This document shows, piece after piece, positions 25,930-35,494 of a stretch of DNA of 37,683 nucleotides. The stretch comes from Rhodospirillales bacterium (GTDB lineage Bacteria; Pseudomonadota; Alphaproteobacteria; Rhodospirillales; JASLLZ01). The notes below the pieces were generated by a model. That model saw nothing but the letters and a program-made list of their open reading frames with translations. It did not search any database and was not told the origin of the DNA. Both the position numbers and the translations under genes were made by a program. Within the stretch, counting starts at the first letter, position 1. Each line of letters begins with the position of its first letter. The stretch is from positions 1 to 37,683 of the forward strand of contig JASLLZ010000018.1 of the NCBI GenBank assembly GCA_030746775.1, in the 5' to 3' direction.

Positions 25930-25957
25930 ATTATAGGCACAATGCCCGGCGAGTCAA
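25930..25957 (-). promoter_or_regulatory. Near-consensus sigma70 promoter for rpsM-rpsK-rpoA-rplQ
   Basis: On the - strand, TTGACT (25957-25952) and TATAAT (25935-25930) are separated by 16 bases. This is in the only long gap (183 bases) of the ribosomal operon, between adk and rpsM. Transcription would begin around 25923, leaving a leader of about 80 bases. It would let S13, S11, alpha and L17 be made independently of the upstream genes. Confidence 0.75.
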
Positions 25958-26026
25958 CACGCTCTCGCCAAACGAGAAACCCGGTCTCGACCCGCCGCTT
26001 TCGCTCGCCGATGTCCCCACCCGCAA

Positions 26027-26671
26027 TCAATCCAGGGCCTCTCTTATTTGCCGCGTCACGTCGTCGATGGCGGCCATGCCGTCGACGCTCAACAAATTAC
26101 CCTTCTTCTCAAAATACGAGATAAGGGGAGCCGTCTGATCGTGGTAAGCCTTGAGACGCGCCCGCACGGTTTCCATGGTGTCGTCGGCACGGCGGTCGAA
26201 GCGGTCTCCGCCACAGGCGTCGCATAGGCCGGCCACCTTGGTTGGGTTGAATTTCTGGTGGTAGTTGGCGCCACAGGACGCGCAGGAAAAGCGCCCGGTG
26301 ATGCGCTCCACCATGGCCTCGTCATCGACGCGCAACTCAATTACCCGGTCCAACTTCAACCCTTTGCCGTCGAGCATGGCGTCCAGGGCCCGGGCCTGGG
26401 GGATGGTGCGCGGAAATCCGTCGAGGATGAAGCCCGCCTCGCCTTCGGCGTCGTCGATGCGCGATGAAATCATGTCGACGATCAGTTCATCGGGAACAAG
26501 TTTGCCAGCTTCCATGATGTCTTTCGCCTTAATTCCCAATGCGCTGCCCGAGGCCACCTCGGCGCGCAGCATGTCGCCGGTCGACAACTGAACCAAGTGG
26601 CAGGCTGCCTCCAGGCGTTTCGCTTGTGTCCCCTTGCCGGCTCCGGGTGGACCGAACAAGACCAGGTACAT
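26027..26671 (-). CDS. adk: Adenylate kinase, zinc-lid type
   Basis: The 214-residue protein has the P-loop GPPGAGKGTQ (7-16), the AMP-binding TGDMLR (31-36), FILDGFPRT (81-89) and the lid region. The lid has four cysteines C130, C133, C150 and C153 in two CxxC pairs, so a structural zinc is predicted. The enzyme converts ATP + AMP to 2 ADP. The ATG at 26671 shares one base with the secY stop, giving coupled translation; the upstream reading frame to 27481 is a shadow of secY. Confidence 0.96.
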   Translation of the reverse strand: MYLVLFGPPGAGKGTQAKRLEAACHLVQLSTGDMLRAEVASGSALGIKAKDIMEAGKLVPDELIVDMISSRIDDAEGEAGFILDGFPRTIPQARALDAMLDGKGLKLDRVIELRVDDEAMVERITGRFSCASCGANYHQKFNPTKVAGLCDACGGDRFDRRADDTMETVRARLKAYHDQTAPLISYFEKKGNLLSVDGMAAIDDVTRQIREALD

Positions 26672-28011
26672 CAGCGCCGTCCTCTGAGTTTGGCCTTCTT
26701 GACCAAGCCCTCGTACTGGTGGGCCAGCAGGTGGGATTGCACCTGGGCCACGGTATCCATGGTCACGGTTACCACGATCAAAAGGCTGGTGCCGCCGAAA
26801 TAGAAGGGCACGGAAAATCGTGAAATCAGGATCTCGGGCAAAAGAACCACGGCGGCAAGATAGGCGGCGCCGATCACGGTCAGCCGGGTTAATACATGGT
26901 CCAGGTACTGGGCGGTGTTCTTGCCGGGCCGGATGCCGGGCACGAAGCCGCCATATTTCTTCAGGTTGTCCGCCGTCTCGGTGGGGTTGAACACGACCGC
27001 CGTGTAGAAGAAGGCGAAAAAGACCACGAGCGAGATATAGATCAACAGATAGACCGGTTGACCGCGTCCCAAATAGGCCGCCACCGTCCCCAGCCATTCC
27101 GGCCCCTGGCCGGCGGTGAAGCCGATCACGGTGACGGGCAGCAGCAGGATCGAGCTGGCGAAGATGGGCGGGATGACGCCGGCGGTATTGATTTTGAGCG
27201 GCAAATGCGAGCTTTCCCCGCCGACCATCCGGTTGCCCTGCTGGCGTTTTGGGTACTGTACGACGATGCGCCTCTGCGCGCGCTCGATAAAAACGATGAA
27301 AAAGATCACCCCCACCGCCATGACCAACAAGAAGACGATGAAGACCGCCGAGAGCGCCCCCGTGCGTCCCAGTTCCAAGGTGCCGGCCAGGGCGCCGGGC
27401 AGATTGGCGACGATGCCCGAGAAAATAATCAATGAGATACCGTTGCCGACGCCGCGCGCCGTAATCTGTTCGCCCAGCCACATCAGGAACATGGTTCCGC
27501 CGACCAAGGTGATTACCGTGGTGAAACGGAAGAATACGCCAGGGTCCATGACCGCCGAGCCGCCGGACGAATTCATGCCTTCAAGGCCGACCGAAATGCC
27601 ATAGGCCTGCAGGGCCGTAATCACCACCGTACCGTAGCGGGTGTACTGATTGATCTTTTTGCGCCCGGTCTCGCCCTCTTTCTTCAGGGCCTCCAACTTG
27701 GGTGAGACCGCCGTCATCAGCTGCATGATGATGGAGGCCGAGATGTAGGGCATGATGTTGAGGGCGAAGATGGTCATGCGGCTTAGTGCGCCGCCGGCGA
27801 ACATGTCGAACATGCCGAGGATGCCGCCCGACTGCTGGTCGAAAATATCCTTAAGCACCACCGAATTGATGCCCGGCAACGGAATATAGGTTCCGAGCCG
27901 GTAAACGATGAGCGCACCCAGGGTGAACCAGATCCGCTTCTTCAGCTCAGTGGCCTTGGAGAAAGCCCCGAAGTTGATATTGGCGGCAAGCTGTTCGGCC
28001 GTGGATGCCAT
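26671..28011 (-). CDS. secY: Protein translocase subunit SecY
   Basis: The 446-residue protein has ten predicted membrane helices and the SecY signatures: GTYIPLPGIN near residue 40 with the plug helix after it, the first-loop motif YISASIIMQL near 89, NGISLIIFSGIVANLP near 190 and the cytoplasmic C5/C6 loops with RRIVVQYPKRQ near 245. It forms the channel of the Sec translocon with SecE and SecG, which are elsewhere. Its ATG follows the rplO stop without a gap, and its stop overlaps the adk start by one base. Confidence 0.97.
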   Translation of the reverse strand: MASTAEQLAANINFGAFSKATELKKRIWFTLGALIVYRLGTYIPLPGINSVVLKDIFDQQSGGILGMFDMFAGGALSRMTIFALNIMPYISASIIMQLMTAVSPKLEALKKEGETGRKKINQYTRYGTVVITALQAYGISVGLEGMNSSGGSAVMDPGVFFRFTTVITLVGGTMFLMWLGEQITARGVGNGISLIIFSGIVANLPGALAGTLELGRTGALSAVFIVFLLVMAVGVIFFIVFIERAQRRIVVQYPKRQQGNRMVGGESSHLPLKINTAGVIPPIFASSILLLPVTVIGFTAGQGPEWLGTVAAYLGRGQPVYLLIYISLVVFFAFFYTAVVFNPTETADNLKKYGGFVPGIRPGKNTAQYLDHVLTRLTVIGAAYLAAVVLLPEILISRFSVPFYFGGTSLLIVVTVTMDTVAQVQSHLLAHQYEGLVKKAKLRGRR

Positions 28012-28623
28012 CTACGATTTCCCGTCGTCCTTGCCCGGTCCATCCTTGCCGGTGCTCTTTGGTTGCGGGCTATCATCCGGGGCGGCATCGGCGCCCTTGG
28101 ACTTGGCACTGGCGGCGGCCTTGGCTTTGGCGGCGGCCTTCTTGCCCTCCTTGGCGGGCGCTTTCGGCTCGGGCAGGATGAGCTTGCCGCCGGCCTTCTC
28201 CACCGCCCGGGCCGCCGCCTTGGATGCACCGGCCACTTCGATGGTCAGCTTCGCCTTAAGCTCGCCCTTGGCGAGCAGCCGGACGTCGTCATAGCGCCCG
28301 TTGACGAGTCCCGCCTGGCGCAAGGCCTCTTCGTTAACCGGCTTGGCGGCGTCGATTTTTCCGCCATCGACGGCGCGTTGAAGCCGATCCAGGTTGATCT
28401 CGGCGTAATGCTTGCGGAAAATGTTGGTGAAGCCGCGCTTCGGCAAGCGCCGGTAGAGCGGCATCTGGCCGCCCTCGAAGCCAAGCAGGCTGACGCCGCT
28501 GCGCGACAGTTGTCCCTTGTTGCCCCGGCCCGAGGTCTTGCCGGTGCCCGAACCGATGCCACGGCCCACCCGCTTGCGTGTCTTGCGAGCCTTGGGATTG
28601 TCGCCGATTTCATTGAGTCTCAT
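28012..28623 (-). CDS. rplO: 50S ribosomal protein L15 with extended C-terminal tail
   Basis: The first 155 residues are a normal L15: [20 protein letters not shown], the Gly-rich [37 protein letters not shown] near 48 and the L18e/L15 core to about residue 150. A further 45-50 residues form a low-complexity tail, Lys/Ala-rich then Asp/Gly/Ser/Pro-rich, ending GKDDGKS. L15 in most bacteria is about 145-160 residues, so 203 is unusually long. L15 is a late-assembly protein of the 50S central region. Confidence 0.95.
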   Translation of the reverse strand: MRLNEIGDNPKARKTRKRVGRGIGSGTGKTSGRGNKGQLSRSGVSLLGFEGGQMPLYRRLPKRGFTNIFRKHYAEINLDRLQRAVDGGKIDAAKPVNEEALRQAGLVNGRYDDVRLLAKGELKAKLTIEVAGASKAAARAVEKAGGKLILPEPKAPAKEGKKAAAKAKAAASAKSKGADAAPDDSPQPKSTGKDGPGKDDGKS

Positions 28624-28649
28624 GGCTTCACAAATCCTTCAATCGGTAT

Positions 28650-28847
28650 TCATTCAGCATCGACGACGCGCACCAGGTGGTGGACCTTGCGGATCATGCC
28701 GCGAACCGACGGCGTGTCCTCAAGCTCGCTGGTGCGCCTAATCTTGTTGAGGCCCAGCCCGATCAGGGTGGCGCGCTGATCCTTCCTGCGGCCGATGGGG
28801 CTGCCGGTCTGGACGACCGTGAGCGTCGCCTTCTTGGGTTCGGCCAT
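28650..28847 (-). CDS. rpmD: 50S ribosomal protein L30
   Basis: The 65-residue protein shows the L30 pattern: [35 protein letters not shown] and [15 protein letters not shown]. It starts 3 bases after the rpsE stop and ends 26 bases before rplO, the standard spc-operon position. Confidence 0.95.
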   Translation of the reverse strand: MAEPKKATLTVVQTGSPIGRRKDQRATLIGLGLNKIRRTSELEDTPSVRGMIRKVHHLVRVVDAE

Positions 28848-28850
28848 GAC

Positions 28851-29450
28851 CTACTCCCTGGCCTCCGCCGCGCCGCCGGCGCGCCGCGCCACGATGTCGC
28901 CCACCTTCAACCCCCGCCGGGCGGCCACCGAACGCGGCGAGTTGCAGTTGTCCAGGGCGGCAAAGGTGGCCTTGATCATGTTGTGGGGATTGGAGGTACC
29001 GACCGACTTGGCAACCACGTCCTGCACGCCCATGGTTTCGAATACGGCGCGCATGGGGCCGCCGGCGATGATGCCGGTGCCGGGCGGCGCGGCGCGCAGG
29101 ATCACCCTGCCGGCGCCGTAGCGCCCGTGCACGTCGTGATGGAGAGTGCGGCCCTCGCGCAGCGGCACCCGCACCATTGTGCGCTTGGCCTGCTCGGCGG
29201 CCTTGCGTATGGCCTCGGGGACCTCGCGGGCCTTGCCGCTGCCAAATCCGACGCGGCCGCGGCCGTCGCCGACCACGACCAGGGCGGCAAAGGAAAAACG
29301 CCGACCGCCTTTGACCACTTTTGCCACGCGGTTGATGTGGACCAGTTTGTCCACGACCTCGTTTTCGTCGCGCTGGCCGCGATCCCGAGAATTTTCCCGG
29401 GGCGACCTGGAAGACCGCGGTGAGCGGGGTGATCTGGGTGCCTGTGCCAT
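28851..29450 (-). CDS. rpsE: 30S ribosomal protein S5
   Basis: The 199-residue protein has the double-stranded RNA-binding fold of S5 ([20 protein letters not shown], then [18 protein letters not shown]) and the C-terminal domain with [16 protein letters not shown] and [16 protein letters not shown]5 helps proofread decoding and unwinds message at the entry channel. The start at 29450 has AGGAGA about 9 bases upstream; the frame extension to 29561 overlaps rplR and is discarded. Its N-terminus is a short Arg-Ser-Pro repeat (residues 6-18) before the conserved part. Confidence 0.95.
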   Translation of the reverse strand: MAQAPRSPRSPRSSRSPRENSRDRGQRDENEVVDKLVHINRVAKVVKGGRRFSFAALVVVGDGRGRVGFGSGKAREVPEAIRKAAEQAKRTMVRVPLREGRTLHHDVHGRYGAGRVILRAAPPGTGIIAGGPMRAVFETMGVQDVVAKSVGTSNPHNMIKATFAALDNCNSPRSVAARRGLKVGDIVARRAGGAAEARE

Positions 29451-29463
29451 CGTTCGATCTCTC

Positions 29464-29826
29464 CTAGAAACTAAGGCCGCCTTCGCGGGCCGCGTCAGCC
29501 AGGGCCTTGACCCGGCCGTGATAGCGATAGCCGCCGCGGTCGAAAACGACCAGGGAGACACCCGCCGCGACGGCGCGCTCGGCTATGAGCTTGCCCACGT
29601 GGCCCGCCGCCTCGACCGACGCCCCGCTCTTCATCTTGGCGCGCAGGCCCTTGTCCAGGCTTGAGGCGGCCGCCACCGTGGCGCCCCGGCGGTCGTCGAT
29701 AATTTGCGCATAGATATGCTTGCCGGAACGGAACACCGACAACCGCGGGCGCTCGCCAGCCCGTTTGCGAATGGCGCTTCGGGTTCGTCGTACCCGGCGC
29801 TCCAACAATTTTCTCGCCTTGGCCAT
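29464..29826 (-). CDS. rplR: 50S ribosomal protein L18
   Basis: The 120-residue protein begins with a basic helix ([20 protein letters not shown]), then [20 protein letters not shown] and ends with [19 protein letters not shown], all L18 hallmarks. It binds 5S rRNA in the central protuberance with L5. It lies 3 bases after rplF and 13 before rpsE. Confidence 0.96.
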   Translation of the reverse strand: MAKARKLLERRVRRTRSAIRKRAGERPRLSVFRSGKHIYAQIIDDRRGATVAAASSLDKGLRAKMKSGASVEAAGHVGKLIAERAVAAGVSLVVFDRGGYRYHGRVKALADAAREGGLSF

Positions 29827-29829
29827 GAC

Positions 29830-30363
29830 CTACTTTTTCTTGCCTTCCTTGCGCATAACGTATTCATCGGCGTAGCGGATGCCCTTGCCCTTGTAAGGTT
29901 CGGGCGGGCGCTTGGCGCGGATATCGGCGGCCGTCTGGCCGACTTGCTGCTTGTCCGCGCCGTGCACCGAAATATGGGTCTGGTCGGCGCACTGTATGGT
30001 AATGCCGTCTGGTACGGGGTAGCGCACCTCATGGCTATAACCCAGTTGCAGGATCAGGTCCTTGCCCTGGACCTGAGCGCGGTAGCCGACGCCGTTGATC
30101 TCCAGGTTGCGGGTAAATCCCTCGCTGACGCCGGTGACCGCGTTACCGACCAGGCTGCGCATGGTGCCCCAAAACTTATGCGCGGCTATGGTTTCGCCGC
30201 GCGGGTTCACCCACACCTTGCCGTCTTCGACCTTGGCCTCGACCTCGTCGACCAGGGTCACACTGAGTTCGCCCAGTTTCCCCTTGGCTGTCAATGCGCT
30301 TCCCTGGATGACGACGTCGACACCTTGGGGAATTTCGACCGGATTCTTACCGATGCGCGACAT
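29830..30363 (-). CDS. rplF: 50S ribosomal protein L6
   Basis: The 177-residue protein has two L6 domains: the N-terminal MSRIGKNPVEIPQGVDV with WGTMRSLVGNAVTGVSEGF near 75, and the C-terminal signature ADIRAKRPPEPYKGKGIRY near 148 that ends L6 in nearly all bacteria. It sits near the factor-binding site beside the sarcin-ricin loop. It starts 24 bases after rpsH. Confidence 0.96.
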   Translation of the reverse strand: MSRIGKNPVEIPQGVDVVIQGSALTAKGKLGELSVTLVDEVEAKVEDGKVWVNPRGETIAAHKFWGTMRSLVGNAVTGVSEGFTRNLEINGVGYRAQVQGKDLILQLGYSHEVRYPVPDGITIQCADQTHISVHGADKQQVGQTAADIRAKRPPEPYKGKGIRYADEYVMRKEGKKK

Positions 30364-30387
30364 GACACATTCCTCGCTGATGCGCTG

Positions 30388-30786
30388 TCAAAATATCCGA
30401 CACAGGACTTCGCCACCGACGTTGGCGGCGCGCGCCTCGGCATCCGACATGACGCCGCGCGGCGTCGATATGATCGAAATGCCCAGGCCGTTGTAAATCC
30501 TGGGAAGGTCCTTGATTTTCGAGTAAACTCGGCACCCCGGCGTCGAGACGCGCTTTATCTCGCGAATGACCGGATCGCCTTCGTGGTACTTGAGCTCGAT
30601 CTTGATCTCGCTGATTCCGGGCCGGGTCTCAAGCTCCGAATAGCCGCGGATGTAGCCCTCGCGCTTGAGAACATCGAGCACGCTGCTGCGGAAGCGCGAG
30701 GACGGCGCGAGGACGGTGTTTTTCCGCGCCCGCTGGCCGTTTCGGATGCGGGTCAGCATGTCGCCCATGGGATCGCTCATCGACAT
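30388..30786 (-). CDS. rpsH: 30S ribosomal protein S8
   Basis: The 132-residue protein shows [14 protein letters not shown] at its start and the S8 C-terminal core [20 protein letters not shown] followed by GGEVLCRIF. Of two in-frame ATGs (30786 and 30780) the first is preferred because GAGGGGGA lies 6 to 8 bases before it. S8 binds the central domain of 16S rRNA and in E. coli also represses the spc operon through the rplE region; no such site was sought successfully here. Confidence 0.96.
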   Translation of the reverse strand: MSMSDPMGDMLTRIRNGQRARKNTVLAPSSRFRSSVLDVLKREGYIRGYSELETRPGISEIKIELKYHEGDPVIREIKRVSTPGCRVYSKIKDLPRIYNGLGISIISTPRGVMSDAEARAANVGGEVLCRIF

Positions 30787-30799
30787 TCGGTTGTCCCCC

Positions 30800-31105
30800 T
30801 CACCAGCTCGACTTCACCATCCCGGGGATCTGGCCCCGAGACGCGAGTTCGCGAAGCGCGATGCGCGACAACTTGAACTTGCGGTAATTGCCGTGCGGCC
30901 GGCCGGTGATCAAGCAACGCATGCGGACGCGCACCGGCGCCGAGTTGCGCGGCAACTCGGCCAGTTTGAGCCGGGCATTGAAACGGTCCTCGGGCGACGC
31001 GTCCTGGTCCTTGGCCAGGGCCTTCATCCGGACCCGCTTGGCGGCGTACCGCTCTGCCAGGCGCATCCGCTTCAGGTTCCGTTCGATGGCGCTTTTTTTA
31101 GCCAT
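30800..31105 (-). CDS. rpsN: 30S ribosomal protein S14, long zinc-free form
   Basis: The 101-residue protein is the long C-minus type of S14: it lacks the two CxxC pairs of zinc-binding S14 and has the insertion typical of proteobacteria ([18 protein letters not shown]). The conserved end [19 protein letters not shown] and [11 protein letters not shown] is present. It overlaps the end of rplE by 8 bases. Confidence 0.96.
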   Translation of the reverse strand: MAKKSAIERNLKRMRLAERYAAKRVRMKALAKDQDASPEDRFNARLKLAELPRNSAPVRVRMRCLITGRPHGNYRKFKLSRIALRELASRGQIPGMVKSSW

Positions 31106-31667
31106 TGCGCTCCTCTTCCTTATCTGATTCGCCGGTCAACGGCATATCGAAGCCGCGCAGCAAGGCCCTGGCCTCGGCATCGGTCCGGGCGGTCGTGCAG
31201 ATCACGATGTTCAAGCCGCGCACTTCGTCCACGGTGTCGTAGTCGATTTCCGGAAAGACGATCTGCTCCTTCAGGCCCAGGGCATAGTTGCCGCGCCCAT
31301 CGAAGCTTGTGCCCGGCAGGCCGCGAAAGTCACGCACCCTGGGCAGGGCAATGTTGATCAAACGGTCAAGAAACTCATACATCCGATCGCGCCTGAGCGT
31401 GACCTTGCACCCGACCGTCATCCCGTCGCGCAGCTTGAATGCCGCGATCGATTTCTTGGCCAAGGTGATGACCGGCTTTTGTCCGCTGATGATGGCCATT
31501 TCACCAGCCGCCGCCTCGATCTTCTTGCGGTCCTGGGAAGCCTCGCCAACACCCATGTTGATGACGATCTTGTCCAGTTTCGGCACCTGCATGGGATTGG
31601 TGTACGAGAAATCCTCGGTCAGCGCCGGCCGGACCACCGTTTCGTAGTATTCGTGCATGCGGGTCAT
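31098..31667 (-). CDS. rplE: 50S ribosomal protein L5
   Basis: The 189-residue protein has the L5 blocks [15 protein letters not shown] near 30, [20 protein letters not shown] near 58 and [20 protein letters not shown] near 115. It binds 5S rRNA and contacts P-site tRNA. Two ATGs are possible (31667 and 31658); the first has AGGG at a suitable distance. It lies 9 bases after rplX. Confidence 0.95.
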   Translation of the reverse strand: MTRMHEYYETVVRPALTEDFSYTNPMQVPKLDKIVINMGVGEASQDRKKIEAAAGEMAIISGQKPVITLAKKSIAAFKLRDGMTVGCKVTLRRDRMYEFLDRLINIALPRVRDFRGLPGTSFDGRGNYALGLKEQIVFPEIDYDTVDEVRGLNIVICTTARTDAEARALLRGFDMPLTGESDKEEERNG

Positions 31668-31676
31668 CGTCCAGCC

Positions 31677-32000
31677 CTACCGATCAATGACTTCCGAGGA
31701 GCGCTTGGCGAAACGCACTTTGCGGCCGTCGTCCAGAACCTTGAAGCCGACCCGCGTCGCCTGATCCGTCTTGGGGTCGACGTGGGCCAAGTTCGAGAGG
31801 TGGATCGCGGCCTCCTTCTCGACGATGCCGCCGGCGCCTTCGGGACCGGGACGGGTATGGCGTTTTATCATGTTGACTCCTTGCACGAAGGCGCGGTTTC
31901 GATTTGCCAGAACGCGCAGGATTTCGCCCTGTTTACCCTTGTCACGGCCCGTGATGACAATGACGCGGTCGCCCTTTTTCATCTTCAGCTTGCCGGCCAT
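31677..32000 (-). CDS. rplX: 50S ribosomal protein L24
   Basis: The 107-residue protein opens with the KOW motif ([20 protein letters not shown]) and has [13 protein letters not shown] near 40. It initiates assembly of the 50S subunit and lies near the exit tunnel. Its ATG at 32000 shares one base with the rplN stop; the longer frame to 32309 is a shadow of rplN. Confidence 0.95.
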   Translation of the reverse strand: MAGKLKMKKGDRVIVITGRDKGKQGEILRVLANRNRAFVQGVNMIKRHTRPGPEGAGGIVEKEAAIHLSNLAHVDPKTDQATRVGFKVLDDGRKVRFAKRSSEVIDR

Positions 32001-32368
32001 CACAGCACCTCGGGAGCAAGAGAAATGATCTTCATATAATTCTTGGCGCGCAGTTCGCGGGTTACCGGGCCGAATATGCGCGTCCCGACGGGCTCGCCCT
32101 GGGCGTTGATGAGCACCGCCGCGTTGTGATCGAAGCGGATGGCGGAGCCGTCGGAGCGGCGAACCTCCTTGGCCGTGCGGACCACGACGGCGCGTGTAAT
32201 TTCGCCCTTCTTGACGCGGCCGCGCGGGATCGCCTCCTTGATGGTGACGACGATGACGTCGCCCACCGAGGCGGACCGGCGCTTCGATCCACCAAGCACC
32301 TTGATGCATTGCACCCGCCGGGCGCCGGAGTTGTCGGCGACACTGAGGTTTGTCTCGGCCTGGATCAT
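32000..32368 (-). CDS. rplN: 50S ribosomal protein L14
   Basis: The 122-residue protein begins [19 protein letters not shown] and contains the L14 motifs [16 protein letters not shown] and [20 protein letters not shown]. It forms an intersubunit bridge with 16S rRNA and is the docking site of the silencing factor RsfS. It lies 34 bases after rpsQ and overlaps rplX by one base. Confidence 0.97.
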   Translation of the reverse strand: MIQAETNLSVADNSGARRVQCIKVLGGSKRRSASVGDVIVVTIKEAIPRGRVKKGEITRAVVVRTAKEVRRSDGSAIRFDHNAAVLINAQGEPVGTRIFGPVTRELRAKNYMKIISLAPEVL

Positions 32369-32402
32369 CTCGGTCTTCCTTCGCCGCTCATCACCATTTC
32401 CT

Positions 32403-32639
32403 TCAGGCGTTCTCGCTCAGAACTTCCCAGTGCTTCCGCTTCGACAGCGGCTTGCATTCCCGGATCCGAACGATGTCGCCGATCTTGGCGGCATTGGCCT
32501 CGTCGTGAGCGGCATACTTCTTGGTCCGGCGGATAAACTTCTTATAGAGCGGGTGCTTGATCTTGCGTTCGATCCTGACGACGATGGTCTTGTCCATTTT
32601 GTCGCTGACCACCACTCCTTGCATGATGCGCCTTGGCAT
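32403..32639 (-). CDS. rpsQ: 30S ribosomal protein S17
   Basis: With ATG at 32639 the protein has 78 residues and begins [20 protein letters not shown], the S17 N-terminus; [14 protein letters not shown] and [15 protein letters not shown] follow. An in-frame TTG nine bases upstream is less likely. S17 binds the 5' domain of 16S rRNA. It lies 15 bases after rpmC. Confidence 0.95.
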   Translation of the reverse strand: MPRRIMQGVVVSDKMDKTIVVRIERKIKHPLYKKFIRRTKKYAAHDEANAAKIGDIVRIRECKPLSKRKHWEVLSENA

Positions 32640-32654
32640 AATCCCCAATCCTCT

Positions 32655-32852
32655 CTAAGACACGGTCCGTTGGCGCTCGACAAGGGCGGTCTTGATGCGC
32701 GCCACGTCGCGACGGACCTGACGCACCCGCGCCGTGTTTTCCAACTGCCCGCTGACCACCTGGAAGCGCAGGTTGAAGGCTTCCTTGTTGAGGTCCACAA
32801 GCTGTTCTTTCAATTCATCGTCGCTCTTGGCGCGAAGGTCGGCCGCTTTCAC
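32655..32852 (-). CDS. rpmC: 50S ribosomal protein L29 (GTG start)
   Basis: The 65-residue protein is all helical, with [19 protein letters not shown] and [18 protein letters not shown], the L29 signature. The start is GTG at 32852, with GAGGAGG about 8 bases before it, inside the end of rplP; longer upstream frames are shadows. L29 sits at the tunnel exit next to L23. Confidence 0.94.
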   Translation of the reverse strand: MKAADLRAKSDDELKEQLVDLNKEAFNLRFQVVSGQLENTARVRQVRRDVARIKTALVERQRTVS

Positions 32853-32856
32853 CGTT

Positions 32857-33276
32857 TCAGTCCTCCTCGGCGATGCGCGAAACAAATCGCGTCTGAAGCG
32901 GCAGCTTTGCCGCCGCCAACTCGAAGGCGCGGCGCGCCGTTGCCGACGGCACGCCGTCGATCTCGAACATGATGCGGCCGGGCTTGATCCGGCAGGCCCA
33001 GAATTCCGGCGAGCCCTTGCCCTTGCCCTGGCGCACCTCGGCCGGCTTTTGGGAAACCGGAACGTCCGGAAAGACGCGGATCCAGACGCGGCCGACACGC
33101 TTCATGTGACGCGTCATGGCGCGCCGCGCGGCCTCGATCTGACGCGCCGTAATGCGGCCCGGCGACAGCGACTTTAGCCCGAAGGAGCCGAAGTTGAGCG
33201 ATGCCCCCCCCTTGGCCTTGCCGTGGATGCGGCCCTTGTGGGCCTTGCGGTACCTTGTGCGTTTCGGACTGAGCAT
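32857..33276 (-). CDS. rplP: 50S ribosomal protein L16
   Basis: The 139-residue protein begins [16 protein letters not shown] and has [40 protein letters not shown] and [20 protein letters not shown], the L16 core that lines the A-site region. It is 24 bases after rpsC and 4 before rpmC. Confidence 0.97.
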   Translation of the reverse strand: MLSPKRTRYRKAHKGRIHGKAKGGASLNFGSFGLKSLSPGRITARQIEAARRAMTRHMKRVGRVWIRVFPDVPVSQKPAEVRQGKGKGSPEFWACRIKPGRIMFEIDGVPSATARRAFELAAAKLPLQTRFVSRIAEED

Positions 33277-33300
33277 TGTCTCGCTTTACTCTTCTGAATC

Positions 33301-33978
33301 TCAACGGGTCGGCTGCTGTTCCATGGCCAGCTTGTCGACCGCCATTGGGTCGTGGGCCATGATCTCGCCCTTGAACACCCACACCTTAACGCCGCAGGTG
33401 CCGTAGGTGGTCTTGGCCGTGGTGGTGCCGTAATCGACATCGGCACGCAAGGTGTGCAGCGGCACCCGTCCCTCGCGGTACCATTCCATGCGCGCGATCT
33501 CGGCACCGCCAAGCCGCCCGCCACAGTTGATGCGGATGCCCAGCGCGCCAAGGCGCATGGCCGACTGAACGGCGCGCTTCATGGCGCGGCGAAAGTGCAC
33601 CCGGCGCTCCAGCTGCTGGGCGATGTTCTCGGCGACCAGCAGGGCATCGATCTCGGGCTTGCGGATCTCGACGATGTTCAAGTGCACCTCGGAGCCGGTC
33701 ATCGTGGCCAAGGCCGAGCGCAGCTTCTCGATGTCGACGCCTTTCTTGCCGATGACAACGCCCGGCCGCGCCGTGTGGATGGTGACCCGCGCTTTTTTTG
33801 CCGGCCGCTCGATGACGATGCGCGACACGCCGGCCTGGGACAGGCGTTGGCGCAGGTGGTCGCGAATCTTGAGGTCCTCGTGAAGAAGCTCGGCATAGCC
33901 CTCCTCGGCGTACCACCGCGAATCCCAGGTGCGGTTGATCCCTAAGCGAAAGCCGATCGGATTGACCTTCTGTCCCAT
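33301..33978 (-). CDS. rpsC: 30S ribosomal protein S3
   Basis: The 225-residue protein starts [20 protein letters not shown], has the KH domain with [17 protein letters not shown] near 70 and the C-terminal domain with [20 protein letters not shown] and [16 protein letters not shown]3 forms part of the message entry helicase with S4 and S5. Its ATG directly follows the rplV stop. Confidence 0.97.
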   Translation of the reverse strand: MGQKVNPIGFRLGINRTWDSRWYAEEGYAELLHEDLKIRDHLRQRLSQAGVSRIVIERPAKKARVTIHTARPGVVIGKKGVDIEKLRSALATMTGSEVHLNIVEIRKPEIDALLVAENIAQQLERRVHFRRAMKRAVQSAMRLGALGIRINCGGRLGGAEIARMEWYREGRVPLHTLRADVDYGTTTAKTTYGTCGVKVWVFKGEIMAHDPMAVDKLAMEQQPTR

Positions 33979-34359
33979 CTACTCGGTCTCCCCGGTTTCG
34001 CGGACCACTAGCCGCAGGTTGCTGAACGGTTTTTGTATCCGGCCCGTCCGGCCGCGCGCCCTGGGACGCCACCGTTTCATCACCAGACCGCGACCGACCG
34101 TCGCCTCGGCGACGATCAAGCGGTCGACATCCAGTTGGTGGTTGTTTTCCGCATTGGCGATGGCGGACTCCAAAACTTTCTTTACCTCGCCGGCGATGCG
34201 CCGGCGCGAGAACGTAAGGTGGGCGACGGCCTTCTCGCAGCTCAGGCCGCGGATGTCGGAGACCACCAGGTTGAGCTTCTGCGCACTGGTCCGCAAGTTC
34301 TTGGAATAGGCCATCGCCTCATTGTCGGCGAGGCGGCGTTCAGCCGATGTCTTACCCAT
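33979..34359 (-). CDS. rplV: 50S ribosomal protein L22
   Basis: The 126-residue protein has the L22 features [36 protein letters not shown] and the tunnel hairpin [20 protein letters not shown]. It contributes its loop to the narrowest part of the exit tunnel. It lies 3 bases after rpsS. Confidence 0.97.
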   Translation of the reverse strand: MGKTSAERRLADNEAMAYSKNLRTSAQKLNLVVSDIRGLSCEKAVAHLTFSRRRIAGEVKKVLESAIANAENNHQLDVDRLIVAEATVGRGLVMKRWRPRARGRTGRIQKPFSNLRLVVRETGETE

Positions 34360-34362
34360 GCC

Positions 34363-34641
34363 CTATTCCCTCTTCGCTCGTTTGTCGGAGGAGTGACCGT
34401 AGAACGTTCGCGTTGGCGAGAACTCTCCGAACTTGTGGCCGATCATGTCTTCGGTCACCAACACCGGAATGAACTTGCGCCCGTTGTAGACGCCAAAGGT
34501 GAGGCCGGCGAACTGGGGCAGGATCGTGGATCGCCGCGACCAGCTCTTGATGACCTCGTTGCGCCCCGAGGCGCGGACGGCTTCCGCCTTCTTGAGAAGA
34601 TAGCCGTCGACAAAGGGTCCTTTCCAAACGGAACGAGCCAC
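34363..34641 (-). CDS. rpsS: 30S ribosomal protein S19
   Basis: The 92-residue protein begins [20 protein letters not shown] and has [20 protein letters not shown] and [18 protein letters not shown], all S19 motifs. It pairs with S13 in the head of the small subunit. It is 19 bases after rplB. Confidence 0.97.
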   Translation of the reverse strand: MARSVWKGPFVDGYLLKKAEAVRASGRNEVIKSWSRRSTILPQFAGLTFGVYNGRKFIPVLVTEDMIGHKFGEFSPTRTFYGHSSDKRAKRE

Positions 34642-34660
34642 GCTGATTCTCCTTGCCTTT

Positions 34661-35491
34661 CTACTTCTTACGATGACGGCGGCGCATGATCAGCGCGTCC
34701 GTCCGTTTATTCTTACGCGTTCTCTTGCCCTTGGTCGGCTTGCCCCAGGGGGTCACCGGGTGGCGCCCGCCCGACGTCCGTCCCTCGCCGCCGCCGTGGG
34801 GGTGATCGATCGGGTTCATGGCAACGCCGCGCACCGAAGGGCGCTTGCCCAGCCAGCGCTTGCGGCCCGCCTTGCCAAGCTTGATATTGGCCTGATCAGG
34901 ATTTGAGACGGCGCCGATCGTGGCCAGGCACTCGGCCCGCACCATGCGCAGCTCACCCGACGCCAGGCGCAGCTGGGCATAGCCCTGATCCTTGCCCACC
35001 AACTGGACGTAACCGCCGCCGGCACGCGCGATCTGGCCGCCCTTGCCCGCCTTCATCTCGACGTTGTGGACGATCGTGCCAACCGGAATGTTCTTTAGCG
35101 GCGCCGCGTTGCCGGGCTGGATATCGACGACCTCTCCCGACACCACGGTAGCGCCGACCGCCAGGCGCTGCGGCGCCAGGATGTATGACATCTCGCCGTC
35201 CTCGTAGCGCACCAGGGCGATAAAGGCGGTGCGGTTGGGGTCATATTCCAGCCGCTCGACGGTGGCCGGCACATCGAACTTGGCGCGCTTGAAATCGACA
35301 ATCCGGTAGCGCCGCTTGTGTCCGCCGCCACGGCGCCGCGCCGTAATGCGGCCCATGTTGTTGCGCCCGCCCTTGCCGATCAATCCCTTTGTCAGGGCCT
35401 TGAGCGGCTTGCCCTTCCACAGGCCCGAGCGGTCGACCAGGACAAGTCCCCGACGGCCGGGCGTGGTGGGCTTGAACTGCTTCAGTGCCAT
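34661..35491 (-). CDS. rplB: 50S ribosomal protein L2
   Basis: The 276-residue protein has the OB-fold region [15 protein letters not shown] near 52, the SH3-like region, and the C-terminal motif [20 protein letters not shown] (near 226) holding the conserved histidine linked with peptidyl transfer. L2 is needed for subunit association. It lies 3 bases after rplW. Confidence 0.97.
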   Translation of the reverse strand: MALKQFKPTTPGRRGLVLVDRSGLWKGKPLKALTKGLIGKGGRNNMGRITARRRGGGHKRRYRIVDFKRAKFDVPATVERLEYDPNRTAFIALVRYEDGEMSYILAPQRLAVGATVVSGEVVDIQPGNAAPLKNIPVGTIVHNVEMKAGKGGQIARAGGGYVQLVGKDQGYAQLRLASGELRMVRAECLATIGAVSNPDQANIKLGKAGRKRWLGKRPSVRGVAMNPIDHPHGGGEGRTSGGRHPVTPWGKPTKGKRTRKNKRTDALIMRRRHRKK

Positions 35492-35494
35492 GGC

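Noticed and set aside
26027-27481. 484-codon frame ending as adenylate kinase, as a possible fusion protein
   Set aside because: The first 270 codons are an out-of-frame shadow of secY; Adk starts at 26671 exactly at the secY stop.
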